Positions 22,658-33,720 of a stretch of 64,000 nt of DNA are shown in pieces (the stretch's first letter is position 1; every line of letters begins with the position of its first letter). Made by a program: the position numbers and the translations under genes. The stretch is from the NCBI GenBank assembly GCA_025716855.1, contig JAIXMQ010000067.1, positions 78,106-142,105 on the forward strand. The letters run 5' to 3'. The DNA comes from Pilaira anomala. Taxonomy: Eukaryota; Mucoromycota; Mucoromycetes; Mucorales; Mucoraceae. Under the pieces are notes generated by a model. It searched no databases and was not told where the DNA came from. It saw only the letters and a program-made list of their open reading frames with translations.

Positions 22658-24841
22658 TCGCCTTTTCCAAGCAGCATACAAGGGAATTCCCTTGTTTCTT
22701 ATAGCTTTTAAGACTGTCAGAAACGAATTGGTATCTACAGCTTCCAATACGTAAAAATCCTTGTTCTTTCTCAATAGTTACCGACTATCATGACGCATTG
22801 AAAAGGTGTCTATTCATATGGGTTTTTGAAAGGAACACCTTTTGGCCAGTAGAGAGCCTTAAACTCTGTAGTACCCTCTTTATCGACCAGATTTCTCCAT
22901 AATGCCATGTTCGATCCGATATTGTCACACACAAATTCTAGTTAAACATAAACGAAAAAGTTGGAGCCATTTGAATATTATGAAAATAAGAAACACATAC
23001 GCGCCAATGAACAAATCCCATTATTTGGATAATTGGTACTATCGCTACAGAAGCGGGGCAAGCCAGATAGAAGCAGCGAATTTAAAGGGTACTTTGAAAC
23101 ATAACTTGCTTGTGCTTATCATTGTACAGCTTACTGGGCCAAACTTTCTTCGGAAACTCTCCAACACACTAAGATCAGATTTCTTTGATTTGAGGAGGCA
23201 GAACAATATTCGAAGATCAATTTTCATGTCAATCTTTTCAACCTTTTTTGCTTTTGTAGGCATTGTATGTATCGCCCCAATAGAGACATAAACCACTCTT
23301 TGAAAAAAATTCCTCGAACGCATATGACCAGCATTTGATAGTATAATCTTGTTCGGAATAAAGCATGATTCTTGAATTCTTGAAAAGGTACTTTTTGAAA
23401 AGGTGTATTTAGAGAATATACGTGTAAACATTTAAGTGTCTCCTTTCTTTATTACTTGTGGCAGTATAAGGGTTCATACTTCTGAAGGACTTTCTAATCC
23501 TGGCAACTGAAAGAGACAGTTAGTTACAGCCTATTTTGCGAATATCAAGTTAGTTATTCTTATGATGAAAATAGATGTACAGTAGGGGCGGTTAATCCCA
23601 TTCTTGCACTATTTATTGTCATGCGTGGTCCAAAAACATATCAAAACGGAAATAGGTTTACCTTCTTTTCAAACGTTACAATGGATTTGGCTTTTGGGAT
23701 ACCATGGGTAACCTTAAGGGTTGAACAAACGCTTTTTAAATATATTTCTCTAGTTCATTTGAGAAAATAAAACCTTGCGAGCCTTGACTCTGGTCGGTTG
23801 TATCCATAATGTAGTTTCGTGTGATGCTTAGAAAAAAAAGTGGGTAAGTAAGCATAAGCATTATTTACAATACAAAGGTTAATAGAGATATACATATATA
23901 TCAAAGTGTTTTCCTTCTTTCTCTTTACTCAAGCTTTGATAATTATGCAAAAAGTCACTGCTGGTTTTTTTTATAGCCTAATAAAAAAAACAAAATTATG
24001 ATAGGAACGCAATGAATAACTTGGTGTCAAACCTCTTTTCTCTTGACAGCTCTGCGACTTTCATAAACTCGTCTCTATTGTAAGTAGTGTGGTTAATAAC
24101 GCGTAGATATCACTTGAAGTGTGATTCAATAAACACCCACCTTTCGGTTAATGCTCCTTTTTTGTTGTTGCTGTTGTCATTATCTAGCTCCTATTTAAAC
24201 CAATAAAGAAAAGAATGGTAACGCGAAAAGAGTTTCCTTTGGAACACAGGGCAATGAAAGTTTTAATGGTAGGTGTTTATTTCACTTGAACTAATTGTCA
24301 AACATTCGGTCAACAAGCGATCCCAACTAGATATATAAAAAGATATTATCGAATAGTAACTAGCATTAATTGTAGAAGCATATTAAACTCATTTCACTTT
24401 ATACTAAGGTAATACATATGAAAAAGAAAAAGAAAAGGTGGCAAATAATATGTACATGATGTTTTTTATTTTTCTGTCTTTGTCTATATGTATATATATA
24501 TTGTATATATATATATATATATATAGATATAAAAGAGGGATAATCCTACAAAGATACTTGTTGATAATACGCTTACATAAGACCACAAATCAAAAGTAAT
24601 GTTGTAGTTGTGTCTACACACTCTTTAATTGAAAGATATTCTCTTTACATACATAATATAGAGCAATAATATTTCCACTGTTGCTCTGTACTTACTTTTA
24701 AATTCACCCATGGAGCTCAATTAAACTTTCATTGTAACAAAAGACTGTAATCACAACAATAGTTTGAAAATAATAAAGCCTTTACGTTTATGTTAAGGTG
24801 AGATAATAATAAATTCTGTTTCTACGGCGCTTCAGTCTCTG
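22658..24841 (-). pseudogene. Right-arm copy of the degenerate multi-exon remnant and its flank
   Basis: This is the inverted twin of 13683-15876. The open frames over 23045-23431 (-) and 22902-23291 (+) overlap each other on opposite strands and match nothing I recognise. The acidic-tail part present next to the left arm (about 15950-16158) is absent here, so the copy is truncated at 22652. Confidence 0.35.
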
Positions 24842-26614
24842 TGGTTTTTTTGTGTGACACACTTTTTTTTTTATCATAATTTTTTTTTGGAAACGTCATC
24901 ATCAAGATTACGAATAAAAAAAAATATACAAAATAATCCTGTTGTTCCTCCTTTTATACCCATCATTATCTTTTCTTTTGCAAAGTATGGTGTTCTATTG
25001 TTTGATTGTGATGCGAATGTAGCGGTTTTCTTACCGTGGAACATTTACAATGTTTTGACATGCCGCAATCAGCACTTCTCGAAGTGTAATGCATTAGTTC
25101 TCTACTTGCAGATTAGTATAGATCTCGACATTTCTTTATTCTTCATCTGTAATTAACTTACCATGGGATAGTTCCTGGTCCTAGAAGTTTACTTCTGGGA
25201 GGTTAAGTGTATTGCTGCATAAAGATTTAAAGATTTGAATACCAGTTGCTTCTGGGTTTCTTTTGTCGGGTATCTTGTTCTATTTGTGATACAGTTAATA
25301 TGGTGCCATAGTATCGATTTTCTGCTGTCATCACCGGGTGTTTGCTTATTTAGTGTTACCGGTTATTGTCGTGGCTGGCAGTGTTGCTATGACAGGTGTT
25401 GCTATGATAGGTGTTGCTCTGACTAATACTGGTGTTGCTTTAGTTGTTGTTGCTATGATGGTAAGTTACTTTTTATTTTTTTTTTTATATTATGTTTCCA
25501 AGCAGTTTCTAACAGTTTCAGCAATGCAACGGGTTTGTAAAAGCAATGATCAAGTTTTGTGAATTCTATTTTCTGGCGAGTATGCTCTATCTTGATGGGT
25601 CCTGTCTCCTTCTCTTCCGTCCTCGTTTACGAGCGGTTCGTGCAGTTCAATCCTGGGTGTAATGGCACGTAAAACCATACGGATATCGTAGGGAGAGTTG
25701 GATTGATGGTTCTCATCTCGGTAGATGTCATCTCAAAGGAAAGTATTATGATCAAAGGTTGATTGTTGTCACAACACCGCAGCAGTTAGTGATTCTATTT
25801 TTTGGCGAGTATGTTCTATCTTGGTAAGTCCTGTCTCCTTCTCTTCCGTTCTCGTTTACGAGCGGTTCGTGCAGTTTAATCCTGGGTGTAATGGCACGTA
25901 AAACCATACGAATATCGAAGGGAGAGTTGGATTGATGGTTCTTATCTTGGTAGTCATCTCTAAGAAAAATATTATCATTGATTGTTGTGTTGTTGTACTT
26001 ATCCGTTGCATTCTTATTTTTGAGACTTCAGCTAGTGGACCTCCTCGTGGTTTGTCTTGGGAAACTTTGAATTCAGAAGCTTTTTCTTTCCGGATTGTAA
26101 AGGCTAAAGCACTAGTAACTTTTTTTTAAATAATTATTGTAATAAAAAAAAACAAAAAGTCCAGATTAAACTTATTTTCCTTTAACATGTTGTGAGTTGT
26201 GATATACATACATAAATAAACTCATTCTTTTTTAAAGTGTCTTGTCTCTATGTACCATCCAATAAGTTTCCCACAAGATTGCCTCCAAGATTGTATCATT
26301 TTTTACAGCTAGACTTTTTTTATTATTATTTTATTTATCTTAACTACACAGTGGACTTTTTTTTTTTCTTTTATAATTATATCCTTAATTGATTGCAAAA
26401 ATCAATTAGCAAAATATTTGTTTTTATTTATAACTAAAATTGAACTGATACAGTTGATAAAGTATAAATATAATATTAGCTCTACGAAGTCTTTGGTTAA
26501 TGCATAAAGCTCAAAAGGCGCCACATAAATTCATCTACATCACAGTCAGGAACTCCAAAGGCTAAAAGCTTGCATTTTTTTTTTTTTTTTTTTTTTTTGT
26601 AGTGCCGATTGTGG
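24842..26614 (+). mobile_element. Dispersed repeat module B, right-arm copy
   Basis: Twin of 11904-13682. In this orientation it matches the isolated copy 40222-41903: shared landmarks are GGAAACGTCATCA, AAGTATGGTGTTCTATTGTT, GGTGTTGCTATGATAGGTGT, the two TTTACGAGCGGTTCGTGCAG units, and the terminal TGCCGATTGT. Confidence 0.75.
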
Positions 26615-26635
26615 TGCCCCAAGAATTCACCTAGA

Positions 26636-28775
26636 ATAAACCAAATAACAAGAAGTCAACGATTGTACAGACACCAAATAGAATAAACCAAATAACAAGA
26701 AGTCAACGATTGTACAGACACCAAATAGAATAAACCAAATAATAAGTCAATGATTGTAAAGACACCAAATACTGAGTCAACAATTGCCAGGACACCAAAT
26801 ACTGAGTCAATGATTGCCAAAACACCAAACAAAGTAAACCAGATATTGGAATCAAATATAATCAAAACACCAAGTCATTGAATCAACTACTTTGCATCTA
26901 TTCTAAAATCAAAAAAAAAAAAAAATTTTTTTTTAATTCAAGAATAGACGCTCCGTAGTAGGCATAGTTAACTACAGTTGTAAAGTAATATAATAAGTTA
27001 GTAGTCCAATAATAGATAGAGAGAGGGGAAGGGGGAGGGGGGAAGGCAAAATGCAAATGACCCAACAGCTCCATGAAATGAAGCATATGGGTATCCCAGT
27101 TTTATTGTGTGGAGTGTAGCCCAAAGTTTCCAAGCCGCATTCAACGCATTGACGGGAAGGTCGGCATTGTGACTAGCCCACCGTAGGCTGGGTCTACCAT
27201 TTAGCATTTATATGGAATATCCCAAGTACTGTCAGTCCGTTGAGTTCGACATAAATCCCAGGCATGTGTAGAATAAACAAGTCAAGGTTAAAGGATGAAT
27301 CCGTATTTCTAGCCCACACCTCAAGGGGATCAACAACTGGCATGGAATGTAGCAGATATTTCTAGCCCAGAACAATGAACAGGTACTGTAATGAAATATG
27401 TCTAGCCCAGAACAATGAACAAGTAGTGTAAGGAAATATGTCTAGCCCAGAACAATGAACAAGTAGTGTAAGGAAATATTTCTAGCCCACCACAAAAGTG
27501 AATGGAATGTAGCATATATTTCTGGCCCGGAACAAAGTAGATGGAATGTAGCATATATTTCTGGCCCGGAACAAAGTAGATGGAATGTAGCATATATTTC
27601 TGACCCAGGACAAAGTAGATGGAATGTAGCATATATTTCTAGCCCATGCACGGGTATGAATGTAGCGTTATCGTCTAGCTCGCCTTCTTGAGGATGGAAT
27701 GTAGCATATACAGTAATCCTAAGGTTTTGGCCGGAGTTTCTAGCCCCAGGAATATGGATCCTGCACGAAAAATCTTACGAGGAACCAAGACCATAGTAGA
27801 TATAGATAGAGGGGGGAGGAGGAGTGTGTATGTATAGAGGAGGTAAAGTGTAGTGTACTTTTTAAAAAAAAAAGTACTAAACAAGGGGATATTACCTGCT
27901 TTTTTTTTTGTTCAACTTGAACAATGTGTTCAATCAATAAGAAGCAAACCTAGAACCATGTGTTCAATCAATAAGAAGTAAACCTGGAACAATGTGTTCG
28001 ATCAATAAGAAGCCAGCCTGGAACAATGTGTTCAATCAACAAGAAACAAACCTGGAACAATGTGTTCAATCAACAAGAAACAAACTCCATGTGTAAAAAG
28101 TAAGAACGGTGAGAAAAAAAATAAAAAAGAGGGAGAACTACGTAAACAACCGAGAAAAAAACAGTCATGAGGAGCTAACTTTACTAAGTTCATGCAAATC
28201 ATATGATGTTTGTGCAACACAGTCTTCTAAAATAGAAAAATAGAAAAAAAAAAACTCATATTAGTTGAGCTCGACCATCAAATATATTGGCATATTGTCT
28301 TGTAGAATACGAAACGTTACAGGTTAAATAGACTCTAGTGAATAGTGTATTCCTTTACATATGTCTATCCTACTGACCACCACGGCTTGAGTCACTATAA
28401 TTAACACATCTGATGAGTAAATTATCAATATCAGTATAATTATCATATTTAGCATACATATTACGTTATTAGTTGAATAAGCAAGTTTGAAATAGATTGT
28501 CATCATCTATATAAAAACTCCAGAAACTCCATTACAAACAATGGTAATAATTTTTTGCCGCAAATATCAAGTACACCTAAAAAAAAAAAAAAAGAACATG
28601 CACATAAATTGGTCGAAATCTATCAACTTAAATAAACTAATTTTTACTCCAGAATCGTATTATTTTTAACAGCTTATATTTTTTTTAAAAAAAAAGTAAT
28701 ATCTACCTTCTGAAAGTAGCTTCAGGCTATCGAACTCACTCATAAAATAAATAGTATCAAATCTCAGCTTTATAA
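26636..28775 (-). mobile_element. Dispersed repeat module A, right-arm copy
   Basis: Inverted twin of 9750-11890, with the same three minisatellites in reverse order: 26636-26846, 27350-27646 and 27920-28088. No coding gene is recognised. Confidence 0.75.
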
Positions 28776-29237
28776 AATCGTGACAATCCAATGAGTGCAT
28801 GAATAGTTAGCTCTTGTCTTGGCTGTGTTTCTGTAAATATCGATCCAAAAACTAGTCAAATTTTTTCCTTTTCAACGATACTAGACATTGAACATATAAG
28901 TATCTTTTTCTCTAGAAAAACAGATTCAAAGGCTTATAGTAAAGTTGTTACCATAAAAAGATACCCAAACTGTACCCAAACTATAAAATCTAACAAAAAA
29001 AAAAGAAGTCTTTTATTTTATCATCACAAATTAGTAAAACTACTAATCGTATTAAAGAAAAAGAAGCTGCTATCTGTATGAGGATCTTTGTCTTTAATCC
29101 AGGTATTACAAAAAGCATTGTAGTCTTTTTATTTAGTTAAAACCTGTTTGGACTTATTATGTTAAAAAAATTATTTACATAAATATTCTTTTTTTATATA
29201 TATTTTTCTTTCTTCTTTTTGCTATATTTAAAACTGT
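28776..29237. other. Upstream region of the intact C2H2 gene
   Basis: An AT-rich stretch between module A and the C2H2 start, the inverted twin of 9287-9749. A TTTTTTATATATATTTTTCT box lies about 40-60 bases before the ATG. No other gene is seen. Confidence 0.4.
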
Positions 29238-29897
29238 ATGTACTCCAACAGACCGGCCAGTAGATCAAGCAACTATTCAAGAAGAAACTCTCGAAGTAGA
29301 AGCGTAAGCAGAAATGATAATAGAGAAAGAGTCTGTCTATCACATGGTTGTTATGTCTGTGGAAGTGTCTTGAGTACTGCAAGTGCAACACGAAACCATA
29401 TCGCACGAATCCACGGCATGTATCTCCCGCCTCGAGAAGTAGGCACCAGAAGACCTCAAGAAAACGATTGTGTCTTTGTACCTCATGATGAAAACCGCGA
29501 CTCTGACCATTATGCTTGTCCCTCTTGTTGGTTTCATTGTCCATACGAAGAACTGGATATCTTAAATGATCATACGCTAGATGAACATGACCCTCAACCC
29601 ATTCAGGACCAAGATAATGATGAGGAAGAAGAAGAAGCGATGCCAATTATGAAGAATGGACGTCGTCGCAGTGTTTCATCTTATTATCCTGCAAATCGTC
29701 AACAAGTCAAACGCCCTTTAAGTCGCTCCAATAGTGGACAAAGTGGACGACAACAATCTGATCGCCCTGCAAGTCGTCAAGGTAACCGTCCTGCAAGTCG
29801 TGCTGAGGCTGAAAATAACGATGATCCCTCACAACAAATCACCAAAAAACTGGATGAATTGGTTGAACTCTTTAAAGTCATGTTTTCCAGAAAATGA
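29238..29897 (+). CDS. Small C2H2-type zinc-finger protein (intact right-arm copy)
   Basis: A single-exon gene of 219 residues starting MYSNRPASRSSNYSRR. A Ser/Arg-rich N-terminus precedes a canonical C2H2 finger (C-x2-C-x12-H-x4-H in CYVCGSVLSTASATRNHIAR-IH), and a second C-x2-C-x14-H-x4-H module follows (CPSCWFHCPYEELDILNDHT...H). An acidic DEEEEE stretch, an Arg/Ser/Gln-rich segment with repeated RPASR motifs, and a predicted helical end (ITKKLDELVELFKVMFSRK) complete it. A nucleic-acid-binding or transposon-associated role is possible, but the family is not recognised. The single-base deletion in the left-arm copy makes this the only intact version in the window. Confidence 0.75.
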   Translation: MYSNRPASRSSNYSRRNSRSRSVSRNDNRERVCLSHGCYVCGSVLSTASATRNHIARIHGMYLPPREVGTRRPQENDCVFVPHDENRDSDHYACPSCWFHCPYEELDILNDHTLDEHDPQPIQDQDNDEEEEEAMPIMKNGRRRSVSSYYPANRQQVKRPLSRSNSGQSGRQQSDRPASRQGNRPASRAEAENNDDPSQQITKKLDELVELFKVMFSRK

Positions 29898-30527
29898 GAG
29901 AAAAACTATATTTTAATTGTTAAAATAAAAAAGTTTAATAAATCGTTACTGTACTTTTGTTTTTTTTTCTTCGACTTCAACTAACAACAATATTTGGCAT
30001 GTATGTAGACTCTAGGTATTTAAATCGAAATATAAATGAAACTTGTCCCTTTTTTTTTTAAAAAAAAAAACAGATTCAAACTGACAAAAGAACAAACACT
30101 CAGACTGTAGTGAAACAATTTAAAAAAAATATGTACAGAAGAATTTGTAATTAGTTATGTACTTGAAGCCATAAAATCAAAATATCAACGTTGACATCAA
30201 AAATCGCATCAAATGAAAGTGGCTACACTACTTGTAAAATATTTTTATTTTTTTCTAGATACCTCTCACTTTTCTTCTCTTCGAGAATCTTCACATCAAA
30301 ATACCTTGTAAGTTAAAAGTGTTCAATACATTTTCAGTATTTCATAATTTAAATACAGTGATAGAGTTTTCTAATATATTTACCATCAATAAAAATATTT
30401 AAAGAGATCATTTTATTTATTGTTCTAAACCATAAAAAAATTAGGTTAAAAACAAGAATACCATAATAAAAAAATGTTAAAAAGAAAAACTACTCTTCAA
30501 ATTCATAACGTCCATTGAGACGATAGG
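29898..30527. other. 3' flank of the C2H2 gene up to the arm end
   Basis: Inverted twin of 8030-8627. The last 39 bases (30489-30527) are a displaced, inverted piece of the terminal SWIM-RING exon with its stop codon. No functional gene. Confidence 0.6.
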
Positions 30528-30536
30528 TCAATTAAA

Positions 30537-30755
30537 TTGCTCTTTTTATATAATATGCAATTTTTTTACGAAGATGGTACTGGCAATATTGTTGATGACC
30601 AAGGTCAACAAGCAACCACTTTTATTGAGGAAAAGTCATTTCGTTTAAAAAGCTTGACTGATCTTCGAAAGTGTATTAAAAACAAAAATGTTCAGGTTGA
30701 TTTAACAACTATGGATGATACTGTGATGAGTGAGGCTACCCCTAGAAAAGAATAA
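30537..30755 (+). pseudogene. Short open frame, possible N-terminal fragment of a transposase-associated protein
   Basis: An open frame of 72 codons (MLFLYNMQFFYEDGTGNIVD to MSEATPRKE) starts 10 bases past the arm end. A further short exon-like piece (MDLAYEPLWNLNKNNYLKSG) follows near 30826. The composition looks coding, but it stops before any recognisable domain. The EATPRKE ending resembles the segment preceding the helix-turn-helix of Mucorales Tc1-like transposases, which is only a weak resemblance. Confidence 0.3.
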
Positions 30756-31067
30756 TAATTTATACGGTATGTATATTTCACATATATTGCGTTTTTAATA
30801 TTTTATTTAAAAAAATTCAGATATTATGGATTTAGCATATGAGCCATTATGGAACTTGAACAAGAACAACTACTTAAAATCAGGGTAAATTAGTGCTTCT
30901 TATGATTATCAAAATATGCAAGAGTAAGTTGAAGCAGGCTAGTTTAACGTGAGGAATAAACAAAGTGTTCAATCCTCCCACAGGTTAAAATAAAATTAGT
31001 GTAAATGAATATTACATATTTCAAATCTTACCATGAAAAAAAAAATTCAGCAACTCTTAAAGCAAAG

Positions 31068-31520
31068 CAATCTCGATGAACAACTTACTTTTAAAACAAC
31101 ACAAGGATGTTTTTCAAATAAGCCAACTCTAGCCAACATGGGTTTAGTTGCGTCACAAAATAGGATATTCGCCAAGCCCACAGAGATTGCTCACAACCGA
31201 TATACCTTTATACCTTACTAAGTCCTACAGTATAAAGATAAGGAGTCCAAGCAAAAGATTCACTCGTTCCGATTGTGGCTTTAAGATTTGCTGAATTCTC
31301 ATCATCAAAACAATCCCGGTGAACAACTTATTTTCAAAACAACACAAGGATGTTTTTCAAATAAGCCAACTCTAGCCAACATGGGTTTAGTTGCGTCACA
31401 AAATAGGATATTCGCCAAGCCCACAGAGATTGCTCACAACCGATATACCTTTATACCTTATTAAGTCCTACAATATAAAGATAAGGAGTCCAAGCAAAAG
31501 ATTCACTCGTTCCGATTGTG
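31068..31520 (+). repeat. Tandem duplication of a 210-bp segment
   Basis: 31068-31278 and 31311-31520 are nearly identical (offset 243 bp), sharing AACACAAGGATGTTTTTCAA, AAGCCAACTCTAGCCAACAT, CACAGAGATTGCTCACAACC and CGTTCCGATTGTG. The open frame in the first unit (31033-31221) is not kept as a gene in the second. Confidence 0.9.
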
Positions 31521-32122
31521 TTGGTTTATGATGATGAGGTTGATGAAAGAAAAAAAAATTTTTTTTTTTTTGTGAACTAAGAGCATCGTCGGCATTTTCC
31601 TTCCAATGAAAAGCCTCTACACACCCACCGAGATTTTGAGAACTCAGCAATTCAGATAAGGTACCGAAAGAAGCTTGTAATAAAAAAAACCATAAAAAGA
31701 AGGTAATTGGCTTCAAAAAAAATTTCACCGCCTGTATATAATAATGAATATTCTTAACTTGGTTTAAGACTTTTAACGAATTTATAGTCTTCAACTCCTA
31801 ACTGTATCATTCAGGTTATCAAGTTTTAGTATAAATATACCAGCACTCCATGCAGTAGTTAGATCTGGATCTTTTTTTTTTGAACTTTTTCTTTTTTGAA
31901 GAGGAATAAAATTGTTTATTTATCTCGTTAAATTTATTGCCCATTCGATAAGTGAATTCCACAACACCCACCACTGGCACCCACTGGCACCCACTGGCAC
32001 CCACTATAAATTATTGGGCAAATAATCCTTTATTCAAGTTTTGATTTGTACAAAAAAAAAAAGATTATATACATAGCTTTATAAAGAAAAAAGCCTAGTT
32101 CGGAAAAGGGTAAAAAAAAAAA

Positions 32123-32235
32123 GGGTAAAGAAAAAAGGGTAAAGAAAAAAGGGTAAAGAAAAAAGGGTAAAGAAAAAAGGGTAAAGAAAAAAGGGTAAAG
32201 AAAAAAGGGTAAAGAAAAAAGGGTAAAGAAAAAGG
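32123..32235 (+). repeat. 14-bp tandem array GGGTAAAGAAAAAA
   Basis: Eight units at 14-bp spacing (32123, 32137, 32151 and so on to 32221), preceded by diverged units from 32108. It is strongly strand-asymmetric (purine plus T on +). It lies directly after the stop codon of the gene ending at 32242 on the minus strand. Confidence 0.92.
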
Positions 32236-32241
32236 GCATTA

Positions 32242-33720
32242 TTACTCCCCAACAAGTTCTGGTTTAGTAGCGTTAAGATCAACTTCGAAATCCAGCTTAC
32301 AATCTGCAAATGCCTTTGATATAATTTCTTCATTGCCGACATCCGTAATTCCCGTATGTTCTGATCGTAGTATTTTATCAACTTGCTCTTGCTCCAACAC
32401 CAACACCTAAAGAGTGAATAAGTTAGCTTTGTTTTCGCCCAATGAAAAAGGGGAATATCTACCAACCTGTAAATAAGCTATCAATTCAAAAACTTGCATA
32501 AAGTCAAATATTTCATCGAAACAAATCGGTACATTTGCGCTTCTCTTTTCTTCAACCACCAGCTTCTTTTCTTCATCCATGAATAGTATAAAAAGTGTCA
32601 ACGTTCTTTTAATACACTGAATACCGATTGTCTTGAATTTGCAAAATGTTTTGTAGCTTGCATTGGATCGTTTATACGCTTTCAGAACAAGCATGGCAGT
32701 GAGTGATTTAGTTAACTTCAAGCTATCGCCATAAGTGTGTTGGATATTTTCTTCACGGCCACCAGAGGAACACTCGACCACAATTCGTTCTTCATCTACA
32801 ACACCAGTTGTCGTTGAATATCCAATTCCATCAGCATAATTCGGGTTTGAGATTTCTGAAAAGGCTACTGATAAAGTTACAGCTTGAAGGCTCATTATCA
32901 TCTTTTCACCCCTGTTAAGAAAAAAGTGTTTAATAGCATTTTTTTTTATATTCAACATGCTGCATAATAATTCTTACCATTCAAAATGAACGGTGTCACT
33001 ATTATCTGCAAAATAATTGATAATCGGCATAACCCGGTCGAAAAAGAAGGCGCGTTCATGATTAGAAGGAATAACAGGAGATTTACGCCTGCACTTGGAC
33101 ACAAAGTCTTGAAGAGTGTGCCGGATGGTACGCAACAGGCATCTTTCTTGATCGCTTGCGGTAACGGGTACTTTTCCAAAGGTAAAATCTTCTAATTCAT
33201 CCGTGTCTTTGCATTTCAGAGCCAGATGTAGGATACACAAGGATTCAGGGTGTCGATTTAAAGATACAAGTAGCCGTTGATCTTGTTGGTTATTGGCAAT
33301 TACTGTATCAGCATCATTATTTATTGGATAACAAGATCCTTGGAAACGAAAGGAGTACATTGGCGATAAACTTTTCATATCTTCCATAGTGAATTTTGGG
33401 CCGTTCTGTATGTTTATTTTTGAGATAAGCTGGAAGTCGAATGTGTGGACCTGTTTACCCTTATTTAAAGAGATCTATGGGACAAAAACGTGAGAAACAT
33501 TCGTAAAATAACATAAGGATGAAGGAGGAAAAAAGGAAGAAAAAGAAAGGTGGCTGATCGTTAAATGATAAAAAAAAAGAGCATAAACAGCTCAATCAAG
33601 CTTACCTTCTTGTTGGTGCAGTTATTACTGTTGTTATTACTACTTGTTCCTTCTTCAATTGGTCGTTTGCTGCGCAGAATATGATTAAAAAAGTGCGTTC
33701 CCAGTTCTTTAATACAACCA
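32242..33720 (-). CDS. Unassigned Mucoromycota-type protein, member 1 of a paralogous pair (restriction-fold-like core)
   Basis: At least four exons on the minus strand: one ending at 33606 (start unclear, near 33715), 33474-32978, 32911-32467 and 32406-32242, with consistent phases and clean GT-AG borders. Reading passes through KELGTHFFNHILRSKRPIEE, an Asn-rich linker, TFDFQLISKINIQNGPKF, then a C-terminal core with YADGIG, ERIVVECSSG and YGDSLKLTKSLTAML, ending DLNATKPELVGE. The core order (ADG, strand with VVE-x-SS, helix, beta pair, helix) is shared with the gene at 36603-38494. The spacing of an Asp before a beta hairpin ending in VVE resembles PD-(D/E)XK nucleases, but no Lys follows the Glu. 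Function is unknown. The 5' end is uncertain, since an in-frame stop precedes HENFGCIKEL. Confidence 0.6.

Larger units (their letters stand above)
22652..30527. repeat. Giant inverted repeat, right arm (about 7.88 kb)
   Basis: Reverse complement of 8030-15876. The inner end is at 22652 (TTACCTTCGCC). The outer end is at about 30527, where 38 bases of the last SWIM-RING exon (ending ACTACTCTTCAAATTCATAA when read here) stop at GATAGGT and unrelated sequence begins. Differences from the left arm include a 4-bp difference in the GGGAATTC(AATC)CC stretch near 22683, and the base that restores the C2H2 frame near 29620. Confidence 0.93.
30756..32241. other. Gene-poor accessory stretch
   Basis: Apart from the 210-bp tandem duplication (31068-31520), a threefold CCACTGGCAC repeat (31974-32005) and the 14-bp array (32123-32235), I see only short random open frames. 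Confidence 0.5.

Noticed and set aside
29194..29646. 150-codon frame on the minus strand
   Set aside because: It is antisense to the intact C2H2 gene, which has motif support.
8030..30527. Inverted arms as a pure assembly artefact (same reads placed twice)
   Set aside because: The arms differ at several independent sites, including indels and a frameshift, and have different sequence past both ends; however read data are needed to be certain.
32123..32235. GGGTAAAGAAAAAA array considered as telomeric repeats
   Set aside because: The unit is 14 bp with A-rich sequence unlike TTAGGG-type repeats, the tract is short, and it is flanked by genes.
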